DNA of 64,000 bases, taken from contig CAMWRV010000004.1 of assembly GCA_947176745.1 (NCBI GenBank), positions 1 through 64,000 of the forward strand, given 5' to 3'. Numbering within the stretch: position 1 is the first letter of the stretch; the number at the start of each line of letters is the position of its first letter. The stretch comes from an uncultured Muribaculaceae bacterium (GTDB taxonomy: Bacteria; Bacteroidota; Bacteroidia; Bacteroidales; Muribaculaceae). Position numbers and translations under genes: made by a program. Below are positions 49,502-58,476 of this stretch, one piece after another. Under the pieces are notes generated by a model. That model was not told the origin of the DNA and made no database searches. It saw only the letters and a program-made list of their open reading frames with translations.

Positions 49502-50902
49502 ATGAAACAGCATATAAAATCCATTTTCCTGGCCATGATGGCAGTGTCGGCTCCGGTGCTGGTCACATCATGCTCGGAAGACAACTACTATAATGTCGAC
49601 ATCAACGGCGTGCCCGAGGCTTCGGCATATGTCGACGACGTGAATGTCACTGTCGATCAGGAGACCAACACCGCCTATTTCGAGTTCACAGGCAAGGGCG
49701 TGTATCCGGTCTGGATCATCGATGGCAAAACCTACTCCTCTAACATGGAGTTCAGCCGCTACTACCGCAAGGCAGGAGACTACAACGTAGAAATAAAGAT
49801 CGGCAACGGCAACGGCATCAGCCAGGGCACCATCACCAAGACATTCCACATCGACAAGACCCAGATGAACGGATTCGGCGGCTTCGTCTACGACAGCGAG
49901 TTCAACCTCTGGACCAAGGCCGAGCGCCACATCAACAGTTTCTTCTACGCTCCGGGCTGGGCACAGATCGCCGATCCCGCATGCTCGTTCGACGGCGACA
50001 CGTTCACCCTCACTCTCCCCGAGGCCACAACCGACCAGTGGCAGGCGCAGATGCATGTCGGCACCGACATATCGCTGCCGCAGGGCGAGCTCTACGACGG
50101 TTCGGTGATCGTCACCGCAAGCCAGGATATCAGCAACATCACAATGAAGATCCATCCAGACGGCGACGACGACGACAGCCATTCATTCTTCTGCAACCAG
50201 AAGATCAGTGTCTCGGCAGGCGAACCGGCGGCGTTCTTCTTCAGCGGTCTTGAGGCTGCGGTCGACATGAACAACATCGTCTATACGTTCGATTTCGGCG
50301 GCAACCCCGCAGGCATCGAGATCATCATCGAGAACATCGTGCTCAAGAAGCATTCTGACGATGACGGCACCGTGCTGCCTGAGATCCCGACCGAGCAGGA
50401 GCCCGTATGGGTAGCCCTCGACAGCGCCGACAACCTCTTCTCGGCGTTCAGCTACACTCCGTCGTTCTACTACGCGCCGGGCTGGGCGCAGATCGCCGAC
50501 CCCGGATTCACCGACAACGGCGACGGCACATACACCATCACCCTGCCCGAGGCTGCTCCCGAACGCTGGCAGGCACAGGTGGCCCTCAACACCGACATCG
50601 TGATTCCCGACCCGACTGTGGAGTATGACTTCATGTGCCGTATGGAATCAAACACCGATATCCCCGCCGTGATGTTCAAGCTCGTGCAGACCGACGAGGG
50701 TGAGACCAAGCATGACGGCAACTTCTTCTTCGCCGACGAGCAGGCCATCTTCGAGGGCGCCAATAAGTTCTGGCGCACCAAGGTGACTCCGGCTGAAGGA
50801 ACAGCCATGCAGGCGGTATCTCTGTTCTTCGATTTCGGAACTTGTCCGGCCGGCACCGAGGTGACCGTGAGCGACATAATCCTGCAGGTGCATCACGACT
50901 GA
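49502..50902 (+). CDS. Surface glycan-binding lipoprotein, PKD-like plus two CBM4-like modules
   Basis: 466 residues. Lipobox LVTSC (C24). An N-terminal PKD/Ig-like domain (about 30-120) is followed by two homologous beta-sandwich modules that begin with the almost identical blocks FFYAPGWAQIADP (147-159) and FYYAPGWAQIADP (322-334), each with LPEA..DQWQAQ or LPEA..ERWQAQ and ending F(D)FGG/TCPAGxE. This duplicated layout is that of SGBP-B proteins of beta-glucan loci, where the modules resemble CBM4. It holds polysaccharide at the cell surface. It sits 12 bases after susD; a long hairpin lies after its stop. Confidence 0.88.
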   Translation: MKQHIKSIFLAMMAVSAPVLVTSCSEDNYYNVDINGVPEASAYVDDVNVTVDQETNTAYFEFTGKGVYPVWIIDGKTYSSNMEFSRYYRKAGDYNVEIKIGNGNGISQGTITKTFHIDKTQMNGFGGFVYDSEFNLWTKAERHINSFFYAPGWAQIADPACSFDGDTFTLTLPEATTDQWQAQMHVGTDISLPQGELYDGSVIVTASQDISNITMKIHPDGDDDDSHSFFCNQKISVSAGEPAAFFFSGLEAAVDMNNIVYTFDFGGNPAGIEIIIENIVLKKHSDDDGTVLPEIPTEQEPVWVALDSADNLFSAFSYTPSFYYAPGWAQIADPGFTDNGDGTYTITLPEAAPERWQAQVALNTDIVIPDPTVEYDFMCRMESNTDIPAVMFKLVQTDEGETKHDGNFFFADEQAIFEGANKFWRTKVTPAEGTAMQAVSLFFDFGTCPAGTEVTVSDIILQVHHD

Positions 50903-50947
50903 TCAAGCCTGTGACGCACTCTGTCTCACAGAAGTGAGAACCAGACC

Positions 50948-50984
50948 GGGCGGACGCGCGGACAGCGTGTCCGGGCGTCCGCCC
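50948..50984 (+). terminator. Long hairpin between binding-protein and enzyme genes
   Basis: GGGCGGACGC (50948-50957) pairs with GCGTCCGCCC (50975-50984), and inside it CGGACA (50959-50964) pairs with TGTCCG (50968-50973), with only single unpaired bases between. AAATTTATTTT follows. It could partly terminate transcription or protect the upstream mRNA. Confidence 0.6.
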
Positions 50985-51039
50985 AAATTTATTTTCAAAC
51001 CTGACACCGAATTCTGTTAACCAGACATTGAATCCTGAA

Positions 51040-52167
51040 ATGAAATTTCTCCCGCTTTTTCTCGCCTCTCTGATTATTCCTCTCTTCATGACATCATGCG
51101 GCGACGGTGATGACAACAACGAACCGTCACCCTCCGGCTCGATCAGCGTATCGACCGATTCTTTCGACTTCAATTCCGACGGCGGAACCGCCTCGTTCAC
51201 TTTCTCGGCTCCCGGAGAGTGGGACGCGGCCGCTTCCGACGCATGGATCAAGATAACCAAATCAAACACACTCGAACGCGACGGCAAGGTGGACCTGACT
51301 GTCGAGCCCAACACTGCACGCACGGACCGCACCGGTTATATAACACTTCTCAGCGGTGCCTCACGCGCCAGAGTGACGGTGACACAGAAAGGGAAGGAAC
51401 CCGCTCCGGCCGACCCCTCGATCGAGGTTCCCGAAGGCTATGAACTCGTATGGAACGACGAGTTCGACGGCACCGAACTCAACCGCTCCGACTGGACCCA
51501 TGAAGTGCAGGGTCCGGGATGGGTCAACAATGAGCTTCAGACCTATGTCAACACCGCCTACGACGGCAAGCTTGTCACCGAGGTGAGCGACGGAACGCTC
51601 AAGATCGACTGCTTCAAGGCCGGCGACGGCAAGATCTGCTCCGGACGCATCTACGTACACGTCAATTCAGGCTGGAAATACGGCATTTTCGAGGCGAGCA
51701 TAAAGCTCCCCAAGGGAAAAGGCACATGGCCGGCATTCTGGATGATGCCCGTGGGCAACGACTGGAGCGTCACCCCGTGGCCCAAGTGCGGGGAGATCGA
51801 CATCATGGAGGAGGTCGGATATAATCCGAATTACACATCTTCGTCGATCCACTGCGAGGCTTACAACCACATGATCGGCACTCAGAAGACCGCCGAGCGG
51901 CTCACACAGGGCGCACAGGAAGACTTCCACATCTACCGCCTCGAATGGACCGAAGACTATATCCGCACGTATGTCGACGGCAAGATGCTTCTCAATTTCG
52001 TCAACGACGGCAAGGGAAACATCTCGACATGGCCATTCACACGCGCCTTCTACCCGATCCTCAATCTTGCATGGGGCGGCGACTGGGGCGGCGCCATGGG
52101 TGTCGACGAGACCTGTCTTCCCGCCGTGATGGAGGTGGACTACCTGCGTGTGTTCCAGAAAAAATGA
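51040..52167 (+). CDS. BACON-GH16 endo-beta-glucanase lipoprotein
   Basis: 375 residues from the ATG at 51040. Lipobox LFMTSC (C20) puts it at the surface. A BACON domain follows (about 34-117: ISVSTDSFDFNSDGGTASFTF to ARVTVTQKG), then a GH16 catalytic domain (about 135-375). GEIDIMEEVG gives nucleophile E252, D254 and acid/base E257; the extra residue in EIDIME is the bulged form found in laminarinase-type GH16 enzymes and broad beta-1,3/1,4-glucanases. The likely substrate is beta-1,3- or mixed-linkage beta-glucan, cut into oligosaccharides for SusC/D. Fourth gene of the operon. Confidence 0.93.
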   Translation: MKFLPLFLASLIIPLFMTSCGDGDDNNEPSPSGSISVSTDSFDFNSDGGTASFTFSAPGEWDAAASDAWIKITKSNTLERDGKVDLTVEPNTARTDRTGYITLLSGASRARVTVTQKGKEPAPADPSIEVPEGYELVWNDEFDGTELNRSDWTHEVQGPGWVNNELQTYVNTAYDGKLVTEVSDGTLKIDCFKAGDGKICSGRIYVHVNSGWKYGIFEASIKLPKGKGTWPAFWMMPVGNDWSVTPWPKCGEIDIMEEVGYNPNYTSSSIHCEAYNHMIGTQKTAERLTQGAQEDFHIYRLEWTEDYIRTYVDGKMLLNFVNDGKGNISTWPFTRAFYPILNLAWGGDWGGAMGVDETCLPAVMEVDYLRVFQKK

Positions 52168-52211
52168 ACCTTTCATACTGTCACTTTACGATACACCTGA
52201 TTTTCTGAATC

Positions 52212-53450
52212 ATGAAGAATGTGATTATTAGTTTTATATTGTTTCTTGTCGGAGTCGCCGCGCACTCGCTGCCGGCGGCTGCCGGCGGAGACGGTTTCGT
52301 CAGAATCCAGGGCAAGGATCTTGTCACACCCGACGGCGAGCGCCTTTTCATCAGAGGCACAAACCTCGGCAACTGGCTCAATCCCGAAGGGTATATGTTC
52401 GGATTCTCGAAGACGAATTCCCCGCGCATGATCCATGAGATGTTCTGTCAGCTTGTCGGCGAGGATGCCACAGCCGATTTCTGGGAGGATTTCAAGGACA
52501 ACTATATCACCCGCGCCGACATCGATTTCATCGCATCGACCGGAGCCAACACAATCCGTCTTCCTTTCCACTACAAGCTCTTCACCGACGAAGACTACAT
52601 GGGCCGCGCGTCGGCACATGACGGTTTCGAGCGCATCGACAGCGTGGTGGAGTGGTGTCGAGCCAACCGCCTCTATCTCATTCTCGACATGCACGACGCG
52701 CCCGGCGGACAGACCGGCGACAACATCGACGACAGCTACGGCTACCCCTGGCTCTTCGAGAGCGAAAGGGCGCAGAAGAAGTTCTGCGACATATGGGGGA
52801 GAATCGCCGCCCGTTATGCCGACGAGCCCGTGATACTCGGCTATGAGCTGATCAACGAGCCGATAGCACACTATTTTGACAACAAGGAGGATCTCAACGC
52901 CCGCCTTGAGGCGGTCCACAAGATGGCGGTGGCCGAGATCAGACGCCACGACACCAATCACATCATCCTGCTTGGCGGCTCGCAGTGGAACGGAAATTTC
53001 GAGCCGTTCTCCGACTGGACTTACGATGACCGGATCATGTACACCTGCCACCGCTACGGCGGCGACCCCACGCCCGAGGCGATAGGAGCGATCATCGCTT
53101 TCCGCGACAAAACGGGGCTGCCTATGTATATGGGAGAGATCGGACACAACACCGACGAGTGGCAGGCCGCTTTCGTCAGAACGCTTGAAGACAATAACAT
53201 CGGTTACACCTTCTGGCCCTACAAGAAACTCGGCGATTCATGCATGAACGGCATAAGCCGCCCCGAAGGATGGGAGGCGGTGGTTGACTTCGCCGAGGGT
53301 AAAAGAGGCTCATATGCCGAACTGCGCGATCTCACCGTCGACCGCAAGGCCGCGCTCGCCGCAATGCGGGAGTTCATACGCAACTCCCGCCATGAGAACT
53401 GCAATCCACAGAAATCATATATCCGCTCGATCGGCCTCAGCTGCGACTGA
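52212..53450 (+). CDS. GH5-family glucanase/glucosidase
   Basis: 412 residues with an N-terminal signal peptide (about 1-24), no lipobox. The GH5 barrel shows RGTNLGNWLNPEG, NTIRLPFHY, LILDMHDAPGG, the acid/base in LINEP (E216), HRYGG and the nucleophile in YMGEIG (E309). NLGNWL and HDAPG resemble exo-beta-1,3-glucanase/glucocerebrosidase-like and endoglucanase subfamilies; the subfamily is not certain. In context it would cut beta-glucan or its oligosaccharides, in the periplasm or after secretion. Confidence 0.9.
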   Translation: MKNVIISFILFLVGVAAHSLPAAAGGDGFVRIQGKDLVTPDGERLFIRGTNLGNWLNPEGYMFGFSKTNSPRMIHEMFCQLVGEDATADFWEDFKDNYITRADIDFIASTGANTIRLPFHYKLFTDEDYMGRASAHDGFERIDSVVEWCRANRLYLILDMHDAPGGQTGDNIDDSYGYPWLFESERAQKKFCDIWGRIAARYADEPVILGYELINEPIAHYFDNKEDLNARLEAVHKMAVAEIRRHDTNHIILLGGSQWNGNFEPFSDWTYDDRIMYTCHRYGGDPTPEAIGAIIAFRDKTGLPMYMGEIGHNTDEWQAAFVRTLEDNNIGYTFWPYKKLGDSCMNGISRPEGWEAVVDFAEGKRGSYAELRDLTVDRKAALAAMREFIRNSRHENCNPQKSYIRSIGLSCD

Positions 53451-53493
53451 CGTCGACGGCAAGACTCATCACAACCCAAACATCACCAACGAT

Positions 53494-55734
53494 ATGAAAA
53501 CATTATATGCCATGGCTGCGACTGCGGTCATGTCGGCGGCTTCCATGTCGGCGCAGACACCTCCGACACCTGTCTATCTCGACAGCTCGCGCCCACTTGA
53601 GGAGCGTGTGGAGGACGCCCTGTCGCGCATGACCACACAGGAAAAACTCGATATCATCCACGCGCAGTCGAAGTTCAGCTCGCGCGGCGTGCCGCGTCTC
53701 GGTCTTCCCGACCTCTGGACCGATGACGGCCCTCACGGCGTCCGCCCCGACGTGCTCTGGGACGAATGGGAACAGGCCGGCCAGACCAACGACTCCTGTG
53801 TGGCGTTTCCGGCTCTTACCTGCCTCGCCGCCACGTGGGATCCGGAAGTAGCCCGTCTCTATGGCCGCTCGCTCGGCGAGGAGGCCCGATACAGGGGGAA
53901 AGATGTGATTCTCGGCCCCGGCGTCAACATTTACCGCACGCCGCTCAACGGCCGTAATTTCGAATATATGGGCGAGGATCCATTTCTCGCATCGGAGATG
54001 GTCGTGCCCTACGTGCAGGGGCTCCAGAGCTGCGGAGTGGCGGCCTGCGTGAAGCATTTCGCACTCAACAACAACGAGGTCAACCGCCACACCACCAACG
54101 TCATCCTTGATGACCGCACACTCTATGAGATATATCTTCCTGCCTTCAAGGCGGCTGTTCAGAAAGGTGGCGCATGGAGCATCATGGGTGCCTACAACCT
54201 GTATCGCGACGAGCATCTGTGCCATAACGGGCGTATGCTCAACGACATCCTCAAGAAGGAATGGGGTTTCGACGGAGCGGTGATCAGCGACTGGGGCGGA
54301 ACCCACGACACCCGGCAGGCCATAGCCAACGGACTTGACCTCGAGTTCGGCAGCTGGACCGACGGACTTGCCAACGGCGCGAGCAACGCCTACGACAATT
54401 ACTATCTGGCCGATCCCTACCGTGCGCTTATAGCAAGCGGGGAGGTGGGCACCGCCGAACTCGACGACAAGGCCCGCCGCGTGCTGCGCCTGATGATGCG
54501 TACTGCCATGGACTACAGCAAGGGCTCAGGCTCGATGTGCAGCGAGGCTCACTATGCCGCCGCCCGACGTATCGGCGACGAGGGAATAGTGCTGCTCCGC
54601 AACGAAAGAAGCGTGCTCCCTGTCTCCCCGCGCAAGGGTGGCCGCATCATCGTTGTCGGAGAGAATGCCGTCAAGATGATGACCGTGGGCGGAGGCAGCT
54701 CGTCGCTCAAGGTGCAGCGCGAGGTGTCGCCTCTTGAAGGCATACGCGCCGCCGCAGCAAAATATGGAATGGATGTGGACTGGGTGCGCGGATATGTCGG
54801 CGACGTGACGGGCGAATACAACGGTGTCGTGACCGGACAGGATCTGAACGACAGCCGCACTCCCGCCGAACTCATCAGAGAGGCTGTGGACCGCGCCGCC
54901 GATGCCGATTATGTCATTTTCGTGGGCGGCCTCAACAAGAGTCCCGGCCAGGACTGCGAGGATGCGGACCGCGCCGGCCTCGGACTGCCCTACGGACAGG
55001 ATGACGTGATCGGAGCTCTCGCCCGCGCCACTCGCAATCTCATCGTGGTCAACGTCAGCGGCAACGCCGTGGCGATGCCCTGGGTGCGCGACGTTCCGGC
55101 GATCGTTCAAGCATGGTTCCTCGGCTCGGAGGCCGGAAACTCGATCGCCGACGTCATTTTCGGTGAGGTCAACCCTTCGGGCAGACTGCCGTTCTCATTC
55201 CCGGTCAGACTCTCCGACAACGGAGCGCATGCGCTCGGGGCGTATCCCGGAGTGAAGCGTCAGGACTCCGACATAACCGATCTCGAATATGCCGAGGGGC
55301 TTCTCGTCGGCTATCGCTGGCACGACACGAAGAAGGTTAAGCCCCTCTTCGCTTTCGGTCACGGTCTGAGCTACACGGCGTTCAGTTTCGGCAAGGCCAC
55401 TGCCGACCGCAACGAGATCGGACAGGACGACACGGTGACAATCACCGTGCCTGTCACCAACATCGGCCACAGGGCCGGAGCCGAGGTGGTGCAGCTCTAC
55501 ATATCTGATCCGAAATGCAGCGTGACACGTCCGGCCAAGGAACTCAAAGGCTTCGCCAAGGTCTATCTCGAACCTGGCGAGACACGCGACGTAAAGATAA
55601 CCATCGACCGCGAGGCTCTTTCCTACTTCGATGCCGACAGGCATGAGTGGATTGCGGAACCGGGCGATTTCATCGCCTCTGTCGGCTCTGCCTCCGATAA
55701 TATAAAGTCAACCGTCAAATTCAGACTGAAATGA
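53494..55734 (+). CDS. GH3 beta-glucosidase (first)
   Basis: 746 residues from the ATG at 53494, which gives the signal peptide ending SMSAQ; the open frame extends 70 codons into the upstream gene. LPDLWTDDGPHGVRP, NFEYMGEDPF, CVKHFALNNNEVNRH and AVISDWGG (nucleophile D266) mark the N-terminal barrel; the alpha/beta-sandwich domain has PGQDCEDADRAGLGLP with VVNVSGNAVAMPW, and a fibronectin-III-like domain ends the protein (VPVTNIGHRAGAEVVQLYISDP). It removes terminal glucose from beta-linked oligosaccharides, probably in the periplasm. Its stop overlaps the next start by ATGA. Confidence 0.95.
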   Translation: MKTLYAMAATAVMSAASMSAQTPPTPVYLDSSRPLEERVEDALSRMTTQEKLDIIHAQSKFSSRGVPRLGLPDLWTDDGPHGVRPDVLWDEWEQAGQTNDSCVAFPALTCLAATWDPEVARLYGRSLGEEARYRGKDVILGPGVNIYRTPLNGRNFEYMGEDPFLASEMVVPYVQGLQSCGVAACVKHFALNNNEVNRHTTNVILDDRTLYEIYLPAFKAAVQKGGAWSIMGAYNLYRDEHLCHNGRMLNDILKKEWGFDGAVISDWGGTHDTRQAIANGLDLEFGSWTDGLANGASNAYDNYYLADPYRALIASGEVGTAELDDKARRVLRLMMRTAMDYSKGSGSMCSEAHYAAARRIGDEGIVLLRNERSVLPVSPRKGGRIIVVGENAVKMMTVGGGSSSLKVQREVSPLEGIRAAAAKYGMDVDWVRGYVGDVTGEYNGVVTGQDLNDSRTPAELIREAVDRAADADYVIFVGGLNKSPGQDCEDADRAGLGLPYGQDDVIGALARATRNLIVVNVSGNAVAMPWVRDVPAIVQAWFLGSEAGNSIADVIFGEVNPSGRLPFSFPVRLSDNGAHALGAYPGVKRQDSDITDLEYAEGLLVGYRWHDTKKVKPLFAFGHGLSYTAFSFGKATADRNEIGQDDTVTITVPVTNIGHRAGAEVVQLYISDPKCSVTRPAKELKGFAKVYLEPGETRDVKITIDREALSYFDADRHEWIAEPGDFIASVGSASDNIKSTVKFRLK

Positions 55735-58025
55735 AAAACATTGTAACGTTCGCAGCCACGGCCCTGCTTTCGTCATCGTTGGCCTCGGCGGCGATTCCCT
55801 CCACTCCTGCAGAGCAGGAGAAAATGGACCGGTTCATAACCGGACTCATGTCGCGCATGACGCTCGACGAGAAACTCGGACAGCTCAACCTCCCCCCGTC
55901 GGACGACATCGTGACTGGACAGACCATCGACAGCAACATCGGCGCGGCAGTGGCCCGCGGACAGGTCGGTGGCACTTTCAACATCAAGGGTGCCGAAAAG
56001 ATACGCGATCTCCAGAAGATCGCCGTCGAGAAATCGCGCCTCGGCATACCGTTGCTCATAGGCATGGATGTCATACACGGCTACGAGACGGTGTTTCCGA
56101 TTCCGCTCGGACTCTCCTGCACCTGGGACATGGATGCCATAGAGCGCTCGGCGCGCATCGCCGCCTCCGAGATGTCGGCCGGCGGCATATGCTGGACATT
56201 CAGCCCGATGGTCGACATAAGCCGCGACCCGCGCTGGGGACGCATGTCCGAAGGCTCGGGCGAGGATCCCTATCTCGGATCAGAGGTGGCACGCGCCATG
56301 GTGCGCGGCTATCAGGGAAAAGACCTCGGCGGCAAGGATGACGTCATGGCCTGCGTGAAGCATTTCGCCCTCTACGGCGCATCGGAAGCCGGACGCGACT
56401 ACAACACGGTCGACATGAGCCGCTACCGGATGTACAACGAGTATTTCGCACCCTATAAGGCTGCGGTCGACGCCGGAGCCGGTTCGGTGATGTCGTCGTT
56501 CAACCTTGTCGACGGCATACCGGCCACAGAGAACAAATGGCTTCTCGACGACGTGCTGCGCCGCCAGTGGGATTTCGGCGGTTTCGTCGTAACCGACTAC
56601 GGCTCGATCGGCGAGGTGGCCGTGCATGGTCTTGAGGATCTGCCCGAGGCATCTGCCCGCTCGCTCAAGGCCGGAACCGACATGGACATGTGCTCGTTCG
56701 GTTTCATCGGCACGCTTAAGAAAAGCCTTGAGGAGGGCAAGGTGACACAGGATGAGATTGACACCGCCGTGCGCCGCATTCTGGAGGCTAAATACAAACT
56801 CGGCCTTTTTGACGACCCGTACAAATACAATGACGTGGAGCGGGAGAAGAGCGACATATACACCGAGGCCAACCGCGCCGCCGCGCGTGCCATAGCCGCG
56901 AAGTCGTTCGTGCTTCTGAAAAACGAGGGCAATGTGCTGCCCCTTGCCAAGAAAGGCCGCGTGGCGTTGATCGGTCCTATGTCAAACAGCGCGGCCAATA
57001 TGCCGGGCACATGGAGCGTGGCCGCAGACAAGAAGAAATACAAGTCTCTTCTTCAGGGTTTCCGCGACGCTCTCGCCGGCAAGGCGGAGGTGGTATGGGC
57101 CAAAGGCTCCAACCTGTATGAGGATCCTGCGCTTGAGGCGGCATGCACTGTCTTCGGCAATGACATGCGCGATCCGCGTTCCGAGAAGGAACTTCTCGAC
57201 GAGGCTCTCGCAGTAGCCGCCGGCGCCGACGTGATCGTGGCCGCTCTCGGCGAGGCCACCGAATCGAGCGGAGAGTCATCGTCGAAGACCGACCTGACTC
57301 TGCCCTATACCCAGCGACGCCTGCTTGAGGCTCTGCTTGCAACCGGTAAACCCGTGGTGATGCTCAATTTCTCGGGCCGCCCCACCGTGCTGACCTGGGA
57401 GTCGGCCAACGTTCCTGCCATTCTCAACGTCTGGTTCGGAGGATCGGAAGCCGCCGACGCTATCGCCGACGTGGTCTTCGGCGATGTCAACCCCTCAGGC
57501 AAGCTGACGGTGTCGATGCCGGTAAATGTCGGTCAGATACCTGTTTACTACAACCACCTGAACACAGGTCGTCCGAAAAATCCGGCTGATCCTTCATTCC
57601 AGAAATACCGCTCGAATTATATCGACGCTCCCAACGAACCTCTCTATCCGTTCGGCTACGGATTGAGCTACACTGACTACAATTACAGCGACTTCCATCT
57701 TGACAGCGACACACTTGATTCCGACGGTGCGGTGACCGCCACGGTGACAGTCACCAACACCGGCTCACGCGAAGGTGACGAGACCGTGCAGTTCTACATC
57801 CGCGATGTGCGCGGTTCGGTGGCACGTCCGGTCAAGGAACTCAAGCATTTCGAGAGCGTATCGCTGAAGCCGGGCGAGAGCAAGACCGTGCAGTTCCGCA
57901 TCACACCCGACGATCTCCGGTTCTATGACTACAATCTTGACTATGTGGCCGAGCCGGGCGAGTTCGAGGTGATGGCCGGCCCTGACAGCCGACGTCTGCT
58001 CACGCAGAAATTCACGCTGAAATAA
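55731..58025 (+). CDS. GH3 beta-glucosidase (second, BglX-like)
   Basis: 764 residues with a signal peptide (about 1-20). Typical blocks are MTLDEKLGQLNL, LLIGMDVIHGYETVFPIPLG, SPMVDISRDPRWGR, GEDPYLGSE, CVKHFALYGASEAGRDY and FVVTDYGSIGEV (nucleophile D289), then LGEATESSGESSSKTDLTLP and a C-terminal fibronectin-III-like domain (VTVTNTGSREGDETVQFYIRD). It resembles periplasmic BglX more than the preceding GH3, so the two probably prefer different linkages (beta-1,3 and beta-1,4). Translationally coupled to the first GH3; last gene of the glycan locus. Confidence 0.95.
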   Translation: MKNIVTFAATALLSSSLASAAIPSTPAEQEKMDRFITGLMSRMTLDEKLGQLNLPPSDDIVTGQTIDSNIGAAVARGQVGGTFNIKGAEKIRDLQKIAVEKSRLGIPLLIGMDVIHGYETVFPIPLGLSCTWDMDAIERSARIAASEMSAGGICWTFSPMVDISRDPRWGRMSEGSGEDPYLGSEVARAMVRGYQGKDLGGKDDVMACVKHFALYGASEAGRDYNTVDMSRYRMYNEYFAPYKAAVDAGAGSVMSSFNLVDGIPATENKWLLDDVLRRQWDFGGFVVTDYGSIGEVAVHGLEDLPEASARSLKAGTDMDMCSFGFIGTLKKSLEEGKVTQDEIDTAVRRILEAKYKLGLFDDPYKYNDVEREKSDIYTEANRAAARAIAAKSFVLLKNEGNVLPLAKKGRVALIGPMSNSAANMPGTWSVAADKKKYKSLLQGFRDALAGKAEVVWAKGSNLYEDPALEAACTVFGNDMRDPRSEKELLDEALAVAAGADVIVAALGEATESSGESSSKTDLTLPYTQRRLLEALLATGKPVVMLNFSGRPTVLTWESANVPAILNVWFGGSEAADAIADVVFGDVNPSGKLTVSMPVNVGQIPVYYNHLNTGRPKNPADPSFQKYRSNYIDAPNEPLYPFGYGLSYTDYNYSDFHLDSDTLDSDGAVTATVTVTNTGSREGDETVQFYIRDVRGSVARPVKELKHFESVSLKPGESKTVQFRITPDDLRFYDYNLDYVAEPGEFEVMAGPDSRRLLTQKFTLK

Positions 58026-58038
58026 GACCCGCTCCCAC

Positions 58039-58059
58039 ACGACGGTAACAAGCCGTCGT
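58039..58059 (+). terminator. Short hairpin after the glycan operon
   Basis: ACGACGG (58039-58045) pairs with CCGTCGT (58053-58059), followed by TTGACGG and no T run; a weak terminator candidate 14 bases after the second GH3 stop. Confidence 0.35.
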
Positions 58060-58094
58060 TGACGGAGGCAATCTGTCGTTTACCCTGTATTTCC

Positions 58095-58144
58095 ATGCCT
58101 CCGGCATGCTGACCATGAGGAATCAGTCGGCATGTCGGAGGCAT
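58095..58144. repeat. Imperfect long inverted repeat
   Basis: ATGCCTCCGGCATGCTGAC (58095-58113) pairs with 58126-58144 with two G-U pairs around a 12-base loop. It may be a REP-like element or the real terminator of the operon. The remainder of 58145-58476 is AT-rich and holds no gene. Confidence 0.6.
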
Positions 58145-58476
58145 GATTCATTTGCCTGCGGCAGTCTTCTCACGCCATGAGCGGCGCGCACGGCTCATCT
58201 CCTCGCGTATTCCACCCCGGATCATTATCCATAGCAGCTGTTTTCGTAAAGCATCATGGGGCGGTTGGTCAGGCTCTATTGTCTTATATTTATTATTTAT
58301 TCACAATTTTATCGAAATATTTTGTCATATGATAATTATTGATATCAAATTTGAAGATATGCTGTCATATTTCAATCAGTGGTGCTAATTTAGGGGCAGA
58401 GAATTCCGTCGCAAGGAGTCCGGGACGGAATCGCCATTATGGCCGGATGCGGACTCCGGATTTAAATTTCACTGCC

